From: Sphingobacterium spiritivorum
GTDB lineage: Bacteria > Bacteroidota > Bacteroidia > Sphingobacteriales > Sphingobacteriaceae
DNA: 64,000 bases
Reading direction: 5' to 3'
Assembly: GCF_016725325.1 (NCBI RefSeq)
Contig: NZ_CP068083.1
Coordinates: forward strand, 62,001 to 126,000
Program-made: the position numbers and the translations under genes
Notes under the pieces: model-generated
The model's input: the letters and a program-made list of their open reading frames with translations, nothing else
Told to the model about the DNA's origin: nothing
Databases searched by the model: none
In this document: piece after piece, positions 28,796 to 36,544 of the stretch
Layout of the letters: the number at the start of each line of letters is the position of its first letter
Position numbering within the stretch: the first letter of the stretch is position 1

Positions 28796-29674
28796 ATGAA
28801 CGAGCTTCACGGAGCAGGAGTCGCATTAGTCACTCCGTTTAATGCAGAAGGATCCATTGATTTTGAAGCCCTGGCACAACTGATCGAGCTTCAGATCAAT
28901 GAAGGTATGAACTATTTGGTTTCTTTAGGAACTACAGGCGAAGTCGCTACACTTTCTAAAGAAGAACGAAAGCGTATCTGGGATTTTACTGCCAAACAGG
29001 TGAATGGCCGCGTTCCATTGGTTGCCGGAATTGGTGGAAATCATACTGCAGAAATTGTCACTCAGGTACAGGAATTTGACAACAGTGCGTACTGTGCAAT
29101 TCTTTCTGTTTCTCCATATTATAACAAACCGACGCAAGAGGGTATCTACCAGCATTATAAGGCAATAGCTACCGCTTCAAAACTTCCGGTTATCTTATAT
29201 AATGTTCCGGGAAGAACGGGCAGCAACATGACAGCTGAAACAACTATTCGTCTGGCAAAGGATTTTGACAATATCGTAGCGATTAAAGAAGCATCAGCGA
29301 ATTTTGCTCAATTCAGTACCATTATGAGAGATAAACCTGAAGGATTTCTCCTTATTTCGGGAGATGATCCGGCTACACTGCCCATGATGGCATTGGGAGC
29401 TGTAGGTATTATTTCAGTAGTTGGAAATGCATATCCGGCAAAAGTAGCTACCTTATCCAGACTTTGTGCAGAAGGTAACTATGCGGATGCAAGAGAAATT
29501 CATAATGAATTACTGGAAATAACGGATCTATGCTTTATAGAAGGTAATCCAGCCGGTGTCAAATACATATTACAACAGAAAGGTATTGGCAGAGACCATG
29601 TGCGCCTTCCTCTTGTACCTGTAAGTGTCAGAACTCAACAGGCGATTGAACAGGAAATGAAAACATTAGGATAA
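28796..29674 (+). CDS. dapA: 4-hydroxy-tetrahydrodipicolinate synthase
   Basis: A 292-residue TIM-barrel enzyme that condenses pyruvate with aspartate semialdehyde at the first committed step of lysine and diaminopimelate synthesis. The Schiff-base lysine is residue 164 in VAIKEASANFAQ, the proton-relay tyrosine is residue 135 in ILYNVPGRTGSN, and SLGTTGEVATLSKEER is the conserved N-terminal block. It follows ligA at 47 bases and ends at a terminator, so the two may be co-transcribed. Confidence 0.96.
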   Translation: MNELHGAGVALVTPFNAEGSIDFEALAQLIELQINEGMNYLVSLGTTGEVATLSKEERKRIWDFTAKQVNGRVPLVAGIGGNHTAEIVTQVQEFDNSAYCAILSVSPYYNKPTQEGIYQHYKAIATASKLPVILYNVPGRTGSNMTAETTIRLAKDFDNIVAIKEASANFAQFSTIMRDKPEGFLLISGDDPATLPMMALGAVGIISVVGNAYPAKVATLSRLCAEGNYADAREIHNELLEITDLCFIEGNPAGVKYILQQKGIGRDHVRLPLVPVSVRTQQAIEQEMKTLG

Positions 29675-29678
29675 TCAG

Positions 29679-29709
29679 AAAGAGGTGAAAAAATTCACCT
29701 CTTTTTATT
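29679..29709 (+). terminator. Intrinsic terminator after dapA
   Basis: An 11-bp stem (AAAGAGGTGAA at 29679-29689 with TTCACCTCTTT at 29694-29704) has an AAAA loop and a T run, starting 5 bases after the stop. Confidence 0.8.
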
Positions 29710-29784
29710 TTATACCCATGTGTTAATTACCAATTATTCTCTTTACTTTTAATTGTCATTCAGCAGTTAATAATAACTAAGGAT

Positions 29785-30186
29785 ATGGAAGAAAATACAG
29801 CCCCAAGAAAAAAAAGCGGATTTAAAAAGTTTTTAATTATTCTCCTTCTCATTTTAATTGCTGTAGGAGCCGGATCTGTTTACTACAAGTATTATTTTGT
29901 CTTTGGAGAAGGCGTCAAATCCGGAAAATTGAATTTTGCAGTCAAAAAAGGAAATATTTTCAAAACTTATGAAGGCAAACTGATACAGGAGGGAATCGGA
30001 CAAGGTAAAACCGGAGGACTGGCCAGCTATGAGTTTGAATTTTCAATCGAAGATGACTCCGTATTTCACGTGCTGGAAATGAATAGCGGTAAATATTTTG
30101 ATCTTCATTATAAAGAATTTCACGGTGTTATTCCCTGGAGAGGAAATACGGTATATATTGTAGACAAAGTGATCAATATGAGATAA
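29785..30186 (+). CDS. Small membrane-anchored protein, conserved Bacteroidota type
   Basis: This 133-residue protein has one N-terminal transmembrane helix (residues about 17-35, FLIILLLILIAVGAGSVYY) after a basic stretch, so the rest is probably periplasmic. The soluble part has the pattern KSGKLNFAVKKGNIFKTYEGKL, then an alpha/beta region and the C-terminal HGVIPWRGNTVYIVDKV. From memory, similar short Bacteroidota proteins are sometimes labelled 6-phosphogluconate dehydrogenase, but nothing here resembles that enzyme's nucleotide-binding fold, so such a name would be wrong. Function is unknown. Confidence 0.72.
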   Translation: MEENTAPRKKSGFKKFLIILLLILIAVGAGSVYYKYYFVFGEGVKSGKLNFAVKKGNIFKTYEGKLIQEGIGQGKTGGLASYEFEFSIEDDSVFHVLEMNSGKYFDLHYKEFHGVIPWRGNTVYIVDKVINMR

Positions 30187-30222
30187 AGAAAGGTTCCTTA
30201 TTCAAATCAGGAAATACGCAAC

Positions 30223-31575
30223 TTACGATGGTTCTACATAAGGAATGGGGTCTTTAAGCCGGAAAGAAACCTTAAAATCCTGATCATTTCTCCGGACGAC
30301 CATGTTAATTTTTTTCCCTTCATCTTCACTGAGAGAATGTTGGATCTGATCCAGAGACATCATTCCCGTCAATCTTCTGTTGATACTGATGAGCATATCT
30401 CCTTTTTTCAACCCCGCACTTTCTGCAGGAGAACCTTTTCTGACGCTGACAATAGAGTACGAAGGCTTCAGCACAAATTTATACTGTAAAGCTCCGGTAG
30501 ATGCTTCATAAACAGGCTTGGGACTGGTCAACTGATCATTTGTCACCTCTGACGGAATATTTACCTTTACCCAATCCTGCACCCATATCATGCCATCATG
30601 CTTTACATCCAGCCCACTCATATCTACCAGAAAAGGCTTATTGTAAAATTTATTCTTACGGATATAAATAGCCTGACTTGTGTAATCAAATATAATACTA
30701 AACCGCATCAGAATTTCATTCCCAACTGAGCCTACCCTATCTTTTACCAGTTTGGCAGATCGGACGGCAATACTGTCCGGGAAAGAGGATGTAGGGGTCC
30801 TGAAGTTAAATTTGCCCATCTGAAACTGATGGATACGACTCATCCTGCCATGTATATCTCCGCTAAATCCCCGACCTATAAATTCTTCTATACTCGGCTC
30901 ATTCAGTCTGAAACCCGGTACCCGCGAAGGAAACACCATTATAGCATCACTATTCCCCATATCGACCAGCATTTTGGCCTTTTTCTTCTCCTGCTGCAAG
31001 GATAACCAGGCATCAATATAAGGTCTGCTGTTTTCCAGTTCTATATCCAGACGTTCATATTTTCTGACTTTTCGTACAATCTGCTCGCTATCTCTGTAAA
31101 CTGTAAGCTTATGCTTGACAAAATCTACTTCTACCGGATGATCTTTAAAAAAATGACTCCCCAGAATGCCATTTATAGGTACTCCAACATAAGCTGAAAA
31201 ATTAAAATCACTATTCAATATAACATACACTGTGTGTGTAGTATCTATGAGTTCTCCACCCACCTCTACTGTATTGCCTGTTGCCTGAATAGCTTCTATC
31301 CCTTCATTTTCGCCTAATCCGTTAAACTTAAGCTTTTTGGTATTTTTAAAGCTTAGCGTATTGTCTTCCAGACTAAATAAGATGGTTTCCTTAACTCCGG
31401 TATCTACCAGAAATATCAGATCCACCCCATTAATCTTGATAGGGACCAAAACCAGATTTCTTACGAATTGAAAAGGGATGACGGCTTTATCTTCACCTTT
31501 TATAAATTCAAAATGCCCTTGGGCATGTATAGGAAATACATAGCATAAAAATAATATGATGATAAGGTATCTCAT
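30223..31575 (-). CDS. Secreted retropepsin-like aspartyl protease with a PDZ domain
   Basis: A 450-residue protein with a signal peptide (MRYLIIILFLCYVFPIHAQ). Two clan AA aspartyl protease-like repeats follow: the first has Asp58 in FLVDTGVKETILF, the second has Asp205 in MLVDMGNSDAIMVF. A PDZ domain occupies about residues 360-445 (YSIVSVRKGSPAESAGLKKGDMLISINRR). The layout is common in Bacteroidota. The second site departs from the D[TS]G consensus (D-M-G), so activity may rest on the first repeat or on dimer formation, or be lost. Confidence 0.82.
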   Translation of the reverse strand: MRYLIIILFLCYVFPIHAQGHFEFIKGEDKAVIPFQFVRNLVLVPIKINGVDLIFLVDTGVKETILFSLEDNTLSFKNTKKLKFNGLGENEGIEAIQATGNTVEVGGELIDTTHTVYVILNSDFNFSAYVGVPINGILGSHFFKDHPVEVDFVKHKLTVYRDSEQIVRKVRKYERLDIELENSRPYIDAWLSLQQEKKKAKMLVDMGNSDAIMVFPSRVPGFRLNEPSIEEFIGRGFSGDIHGRMSRIHQFQMGKFNFRTPTSSFPDSIAVRSAKLVKDRVGSVGNEILMRFSIIFDYTSQAIYIRKNKFYNKPFLVDMSGLDVKHDGMIWVQDWVKVNIPSEVTNDQLTSPKPVYEASTGALQYKFVLKPSYSIVSVRKGSPAESAGLKKGDMLISINRRLTGMMSLDQIQHSLSEDEGKKINMVVRRNDQDFKVSFRLKDPIPYVEPS

Positions 31576-31754
31576 ATTAGGAGTACATATTGGTTATTGT
31601 TTCACAATGGTAATCTGACACAAATTACGAGAAAATTATCAGTAGTAAAAGTTTTATAAGGAGATTATATAATAACATCTTATTCCTTTAAAAAACAACA
31701 AGACTTGTTGCAGACTAAAGTATAGAGAAAAAGGCATTCCTTACTCCAACCGAA

Positions 31755-31795
31755 AATCAAATACAGCCGGTGGAAAACACCGGCTGTATTTGATT
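31755..31795. terminator. Long hairpin terminator after nudK
   Basis: An 18-bp perfect stem (31755-31772 with 31778-31795) has a GAAAA loop. It lies 17 bases after the nudK stop and separates that operon from the protease gene; on the minus strand it is followed by TTTT. Confidence 0.75.
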
Positions 31796-31812
31796 CTTAA
31801 CAGTCCCTATGC

Positions 31813-32391
31813 CTATAAAATTCCATGCAATTTTATATACTGGAGTAACATAATTGTTTTACCGTCTTTGATTTCGCCACTTGTTATCATATTCATGGCA
31901 TCTTCGATAGGATACTCCAGCACTTCTATATTCTCTTCCTCCTGCTCCAATCCTCCCCCCTCTGTGACTTTCATCTCTTTATCATATGCAGCAATAAAAA
32001 AATATAAAATTTCCGTTACCGAGCCTGGAGACATATATGCTTCAAATACTTTGCGGACATCTTTTATTTTATAACCGGTCTCTTCTTCCGTCTCCCTTCT
32101 TATGCAGTCTTCCGGATTATCCTGATCTAATAATCCTGCACAGGTTTCTATAAGCATGCCACTGCTATTGCCATTGACATAGGTAGGTAACCTGAATTGC
32201 CTGGTCAGAATCACTGTTTTTTGCTTCTCATTATAAAGCAAAATAGTAGCTCCGTTGCCCCGGTCGTATGCTTCCCTGCTCTGTCTTTGTTTTGTCCCGT
32301 CTTTTTTGACGTATTCATAGGTAATTTTACGCAATACATACCAGTTATCTGAAAGGATCTGCGTATCTACAATCTTTACTTTGTCAATCAT
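31813..32391 (-). CDS. nudK: NUDIX hydrolase, GDP-mannose pyrophosphatase NudK-like
   Basis: A 192-residue protein, nearly the size of E. coli NudK, and similar in pattern along its length ([39 protein letters not shown], then the Nudix box [18 protein letters not shown]). The region ESPGSV-like [14 protein letters not shown] follows the box, as in ADP-ribose and GDP-mannose pyrophosphatases. It probably hydrolyses a nucleoside diphosphate sugar. It is last in a three-gene operon after the MBL-fold and DUF2314 genes. Confidence 0.87.
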   Translation of the reverse strand: MIDKVKIVDTQILSDNWYVLRKITYEYVKKDGTKQRQSREAYDRGNGATILLYNEKQKTVILTRQFRLPTYVNGNSSGMLIETCAGLLDQDNPEDCIRRETEEETGYKIKDVRKVFEAYMSPGSVTEILYFFIAAYDKEMKVTEGGGLEQEEENIEVLEYPIEDAMNMITSGEIKDGKTIMLLQYIKLHGIL

Positions 32392-32426
32392 AAAACCTAT
32401 GCTTAGTTGTTATTAGTATCTCATTT

Positions 32427-33197
32427 TTATTTTATCTCCTTCAGCAGTGAGTTGAATTCTTCAATATCGTGATAACCAAAAACCTCTACATCAGGATGAT
32501 GATTTATAAATTCACGTATTTTATGCAGTGTATTCAACCTCCATTCATTATTATCCGCTCTGGCCTTCGCCAGATCATTGACAGGATGCCCCTTATCTGT
32601 CAGCTCTATTTTCATATAGTAGGCATCGCCTATATAAAAGAACCATTTATCATTCTGTCGGAATGCCACTCCACAATGTCCCAGTGTATGCCCGAATAGA
32701 GGAATAAGGTATATATCAATACCCGGATTAATATTAACTTTTCTGGCTTCCAGACCAAACCATTTATCCGTAGTTTCGGCATATGTTTGTATCACAGGAT
32801 GATGATCCAGCATATGCGTCAGATAACGTGGATTTCCACTATCAAAATTGTCATATTCTTCTTTTCCAATATGTACTGTAGCATCAGGAAAATCAGCAAG
32901 TCCTCCTATATGATCCGGATCCAGATGGGAAATAATGCAATGTGTGACAGGTTTATTCTCCAATCCTAATGCACTAATTTGCCTTACTGCAGTCCAGTCT
33001 TCATTAAAGCGGAATCCTGCCATTTCTATCAACTGCTCTCCTATTCTTTCATTGGGATGCCTCGTATCCAAAAGGCCAACACCAGTGTCTATAAGAAATA
33101 GTTCATGATCCGATTCGATCAATACACAATGTCCTATCACATTGGCATTCACTACTGTTACGATCTTCAGGCAGTTAATATGGTGTATTTTTATCAT
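32427..33197 (-). CDS. MBL-fold metallo-hydrolase
   Basis: The protein is 256 residues from the ATG at 33197. An in-frame upstream start at 33299 would overlap the preceding gene by 89 bases and add an unrelated segment, so I reject it. The zinc-binding motif is ISHLDPDHIGGL, with downstream metal ligands in IPLFGHTLGHCGV and FYIGDAYYMK. The fold resembles N-acyl homoserine lactonase-type or glyoxalase II-like enzymes; the substrate is unknown. It lies 13 bases after the DUF2314 gene and 35 bases before nudK. Confidence 0.85.
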   Translation of the reverse strand: MIKIHHINCLKIVTVVNANVIGHCVLIESDHELFLIDTGVGLLDTRHPNERIGEQLIEMAGFRFNEDWTAVRQISALGLENKPVTHCIISHLDPDHIGGLADFPDATVHIGKEEYDNFDSGNPRYLTHMLDHHPVIQTYAETTDKWFGLEARKVNINPGIDIYLIPLFGHTLGHCGVAFRQNDKWFFYIGDAYYMKIELTDKGHPVNDLAKARADNNEWRLNTLHKIREFINHHPDVEVFGYHDIEEFNSLLKEIK

Positions 33198-33210
33198 GAG
33201 GATAGCGAGA

Positions 33211-34020
33211 CTACTTAGTTTCAAATAAAGGAATAATATGCTGCCAATCCAGTTTTCTGGCAAAATCAAGAGCTGTATATCCCTGGTTTGTTTTGACATC
33301 TTTATCCATTCCCGCCGCTAACAGCACTTCCACAGAAGTCTGATTTCCAGCAATGGTTTCCCTGTGCAATAGTGTATACCCTTCTTCGTCTATATGGGAA
33401 AGTTCATCGGGGTTATCTTTTATAAATTCGATAAGCTTTTCTCTCATATTTTTACTCATCGGATGCTCTTCCAAATTTTCAGGATGTTCTTTTTGCTGAT
33501 TAACAATTAACGTTTCCTTGTAATCGCCAAATTCCAGACCCCAGGCTTTGTCATGCTCTTTGCGTTCCTGTACAGACATATCGGAGCGCATAGCCTGTAT
33601 TGTAAATCCACCATATGCTCTTGGTAAAGGATTTCCTGAAAAAAGCTTGGAAAGACCTTTTGGTTTATTTTCCGGTATCGCAAATAACCAGTCACTGATC
33701 TGCTCTAAAGGAATTTCGACAAAATCGCCATTCGCAATATTGGTCAATGCATTAGGGCTATTGACTAAAACCCCTCGTATATTAATTCCGTCAAAATCGA
33801 CTTCATTGATCCACATATGTTCCACCAAAGGGTCTTCCTGATCTGCCTGTCGCTCTGAAAAAGCGACCTTTACACAGGCTACAGTCAACCCGGGGATAAT
33901 TCGTCTGTTTTCCCAGGACCATTCCCGCCAAAAATATTTAAAGGTCTGTTGTGCATTTTTAAAAGCGTCCATCATCTTTGGACTATCTCCGGGCGCAAAA
34001 AATATTTCGTTACTTGCCAT
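33211..34020 (-). CDS. DUF2314 and ankyrin-repeat protein
   Basis: A 269-residue cytoplasmic protein. Residues about 25-165 form a DUF2314 domain (WSWENRRIIPGLTVACVKVAF, then EHMWINEVDFDGINIRGVLVNSP and DFVEIPLEQISDWLFA). The C-terminal 70 residues hold two ankyrin repeats (EEGYTLLHRETIAGNQTSVEVLLAAG and the next unit NQGYTALDFARKLDWQHIIPLF). The domain pair is found in proteins of unknown function; ankyrin repeats suggest protein binding. It leads an operon with an MBL-fold enzyme and nudK. Confidence 0.82.
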   Translation of the reverse strand: MASNEIFFAPGDSPKMMDAFKNAQQTFKYFWREWSWENRRIIPGLTVACVKVAFSERQADQEDPLVEHMWINEVDFDGINIRGVLVNSPNALTNIANGDFVEIPLEQISDWLFAIPENKPKGLSKLFSGNPLPRAYGGFTIQAMRSDMSVQERKEHDKAWGLEFGDYKETLIVNQQKEHPENLEEHPMSKNMREKLIEFIKDNPDELSHIDEEGYTLLHRETIAGNQTSVEVLLAAGMDKDVKTNQGYTALDFARKLDWQHIIPLFETK

Positions 34021-34131
34021 TATTACTGTTTTAGTTTATTCATTTATACTTATTATGACCCCAGATTACAGAACAGAAATTGTTAGAGATTACATATCAA
34101 TACTGTAAAGGATACGAATATTCTCGTTTAC

Positions 34132-35670
34132 TTAAAATATACGGGACAATCTGAGGCGTTGAAATGCTGTGCTCAGGCAGGTAATGATATCGGATGCAAT
34201 CAGGCTTTCTTCTCCCCGTTCCTTTCTTGCCTCATCTCCTGCTGCACCGTGAAGATATACAGCCAATATAGCTGCATCTTCTGCAGAATACCCCTGTGCG
34301 AGTAAAGAAGTGATTATTCCGGTCAATACATCTCCACTACCTCCGGTTGCCATACCTGCGTTTCCTGTAGAATTAAAATATAACTTTCCATCCGGTACAA
34401 CAGTCATCGTATTAGCCCCCTTTACAATGACAATAACCTTATACAGGGATGCAAAATTCCTGACTTTTTCTATCTTTTTCCTATCATCCGTCCATTCTCC
34501 GATCAGTCTTTTCAATTCTTTTGGATGGGGTGTAAGAATCGTATCCGGGGGAAGGTTTGCCAGCAGATCCTGCCGTGTAGCCAACAGGTTCAATGCATCT
34601 GCATCAAGTACAAGTCGGGTATCTGGGGTCAGAGATCGCATCAATTTCACAAAAGCAGTCCCTGTAGGTCCTTCTTGTCCCATTCCTATACCTACTCCGA
34701 TGGCTGAATACGGTTTGACAGAAGGATAATTGGTGATATGATTATTATTTGAATCGGTGAGCACCATTATTTCGGGAACGGCAGCCTGAAAAGCTGTATA
34801 TCCGCACCCCGGTATATACACCGTGACAAGACCACAGCCAGATCTGGCCGCAGCAGTAGCACTCAGCCTCACTGCTCCTATTTTACCATAGCTTCCGCCG
34901 ATCAGTAAAGCATGTCCGAAAGTTCCCTTATGCGAAAACCGGTTGCGGGTTTTTAACTTTGCGAATGCCCATTGTTCAGTTACATAATAATGATCAACAT
35001 GTTGCTGGCGGATTGCATCCGGATCCAGCCGGATGTCAATTACTTCATATGTATCTACCCATTCCTGATGCTGTGGAAGCAACATAGCCAGCTTAGGACT
35101 ATGGAATGTATATATCTTGGTTGCCTTTACTACAATTGCATCAGCGGCATTGATCACATCTGCCTGCAATCCTGAAGGCAGATCTGCTGACAGGATATAA
35201 CCAGCATGATTATTAATGCTTTCTATCAACGGACGATAGCTTTCATCCAGCGGTCTGGATAAGCCGACGCCAAAAAGACAATCCAGAATAATAGCATTTT
35301 TATCAATTTCAGGTGGTAGTTCTACCACAAAGAATTTAATAAAATCAGGGTGAATTTTTTCCTGATTTTGAAGGTTATCCTCGCTGTAATGGGGAGAATT
35401 CAGAAGATACACCTGCACATCAGCACCTTTCTCCAGCAACATGCGGGCAACGGCGAGTCCGTCACCACCATTATTTCCAGAACCACACAGCACTACAAAA
35501 GAATATCGGGAAACATCTTTGAGATCCCGTTCTATTGCTTGCGTCAGCGCAAATGAAGCTCTTTCCATCAGTTCTAATGATGAAATATGCTGCGCAGCAA
35601 TCGTCAACTGGTCGACTTCCTTAAACTGGATCGCATTCAGTATTTTCATTTTAACAACGTTTGAATACAT
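34132..35670 (-). CDS. nnr: Bifunctional NAD(P)H-hydrate epimerase and dehydratase
   Basis: A 512-residue fusion that repairs hydrated NAD(P)H. The N-terminal YjeF domain (residues about 8-215, with CGSGNNGGDGLAVARMLLEKG) epimerises NAD(P)HX; the C-terminal ribokinase-like domain (residues about 230-505, with GIGMGQEG and NAGMATGGSGDVLTGIITSLLAQG) dehydrates it with ADP. Starts at 35670 and 35649 are both in frame; the second (MKILNAIQFKEVDQL) matches the usual N-terminus, so the first seven residues may be extra. The SIMPL gene ends 28 bases upstream. Confidence 0.93.
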   Translation of the reverse strand: MYSNVVKMKILNAIQFKEVDQLTIAAQHISSLELMERASFALTQAIERDLKDVSRYSFVVLCGSGNNGGDGLAVARMLLEKGADVQVYLLNSPHYSEDNLQNQEKIHPDFIKFFVVELPPEIDKNAIILDCLFGVGLSRPLDESYRPLIESINNHAGYILSADLPSGLQADVINAADAIVVKATKIYTFHSPKLAMLLPQHQEWVDTYEVIDIRLDPDAIRQQHVDHYYVTEQWAFAKLKTRNRFSHKGTFGHALLIGGSYGKIGAVRLSATAAARSGCGLVTVYIPGCGYTAFQAAVPEIMVLTDSNNNHITNYPSVKPYSAIGVGIGMGQEGPTGTAFVKLMRSLTPDTRLVLDADALNLLATRQDLLANLPPDTILTPHPKELKRLIGEWTDDRKKIEKVRNFASLYKVIVIVKGANTMTVVPDGKLYFNSTGNAGMATGGSGDVLTGIITSLLAQGYSAEDAAILAVYLHGAAGDEARKERGEESLIASDIITCLSTAFQRLRLSRIF

Positions 35671-35698
35671 CAGTCAGCTTACGCTGATGTATCGTTAT

Positions 35699-36433
35699 TT
35701 AATTTGTCAAATAGCTGGTCTTGACAGTGATATTTGCTGTTTTGCTTCTGGAAGTCGTATTGAAAGCTCCTCCGTAAGAATACTCTTCATTATCATTTTG
35801 TCCGGTAATCTGAAAGATTCCCAAATCTGCTTTTACTAAATCTCCAAGACTTGAACCGGCTTCTTTAGCAATATTTCCGGCACGCAGATGCGCATTACTT
35901 GAAGCCTGCGAAATTAACTCCAGTTTCAGATCTTCCAGTTTGGAATAGTAGTAACTAGGTGTATTGGAACTAAGCTCCAGACCCTGAGAGATCAGTGTTG
36001 AAATCTCTCTGGAAGCAGCATCGACCTTATCCAGATCTCTGGATTCAATACTTACATTCTGAGAAAGACTATATCCGGAAAATGTACTGTAACTATTTCC
36101 ATTTCCGTCATTGGTGTAATTGAAATCTTTGGAAATACTGACTGCATTAAACCGGATCTCATTTGATTTTATTCCTTGTTTAATAAGAAAGTCACGTACA
36201 AGATCCCTGTCTCTTTTGAGCTGTTCAGAAGCTTCACTAAGTTCCATAGACTTTCTACTGTACACTGCTGTCCATTTCACCAGATCAGACTCAAAGTCTT
36301 TCTTCGCATTGCCTGTGACATTAATGGTGTTGGAACTTTTGAATTTATAACGATAGGCTCCCCCGAGTACAGCTCCAAAAATAATAAAGGAAAGACCTGC
36401 GATAACCGCAATAACTACAGCATTAGACTTCAT
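35699..36433 (-). CDS. SIMPL (DUF541) domain protein
   Basis: A 244-residue protein with an N-terminal membrane helix (AVVIAVIAGLSFIIFGAVLGGAY), so it is probably anchored and exported. The SIMPL domain follows: NTINVTGNAKKDFESDLVKWTA, then SLSQNVSIESRDLDKVDAASREI and the C-terminal SKTANITVKTSYLTN. Relatives are periplasmic or outer-membrane proteins of uncertain function, some forming large oligomers. It is divergent from the S9 peptidase gene and 28 bases before the NAD(P)HX repair gene. Confidence 0.86.
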   Translation of the reverse strand: MKSNAVVIAVIAGLSFIIFGAVLGGAYRYKFKSSNTINVTGNAKKDFESDLVKWTAVYSRKSMELSEASEQLKRDRDLVRDFLIKQGIKSNEIRFNAVSISKDFNYTNDGNGNSYSTFSGYSLSQNVSIESRDLDKVDAASREISTLISQGLELSSNTPSYYYSKLEDLKLELISQASSNAHLRAGNIAKEAGSSLGDLVKADLGIFQITGQNDNEEYSYGGAFNTTSRSKTANITVKTSYLTN

Positions 36434-36544
36434 AACGTATCAAATAATTATAATTTAACTACATTGTTGCAAATAAACTACCCTAAATATAGCATTTATT
36501 AGCTATTATTGGCATTTATAACAAAATTTTAACACTACCTGAAA

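Noticed and set aside
33198..33299. N-terminal extension of the MBL-fold hydrolase
   Set aside because: It overlaps the end of the DUF2314-ankyrin gene and adds a sequence unlike the family; the ATG at 33197 gives a compact enzyme.
34310..34729. 139-codon plus-strand open frame over the NAD(P)H-hydrate repair gene
   Set aside because: Shadow of a well-conserved ribokinase-like domain on the other strand.
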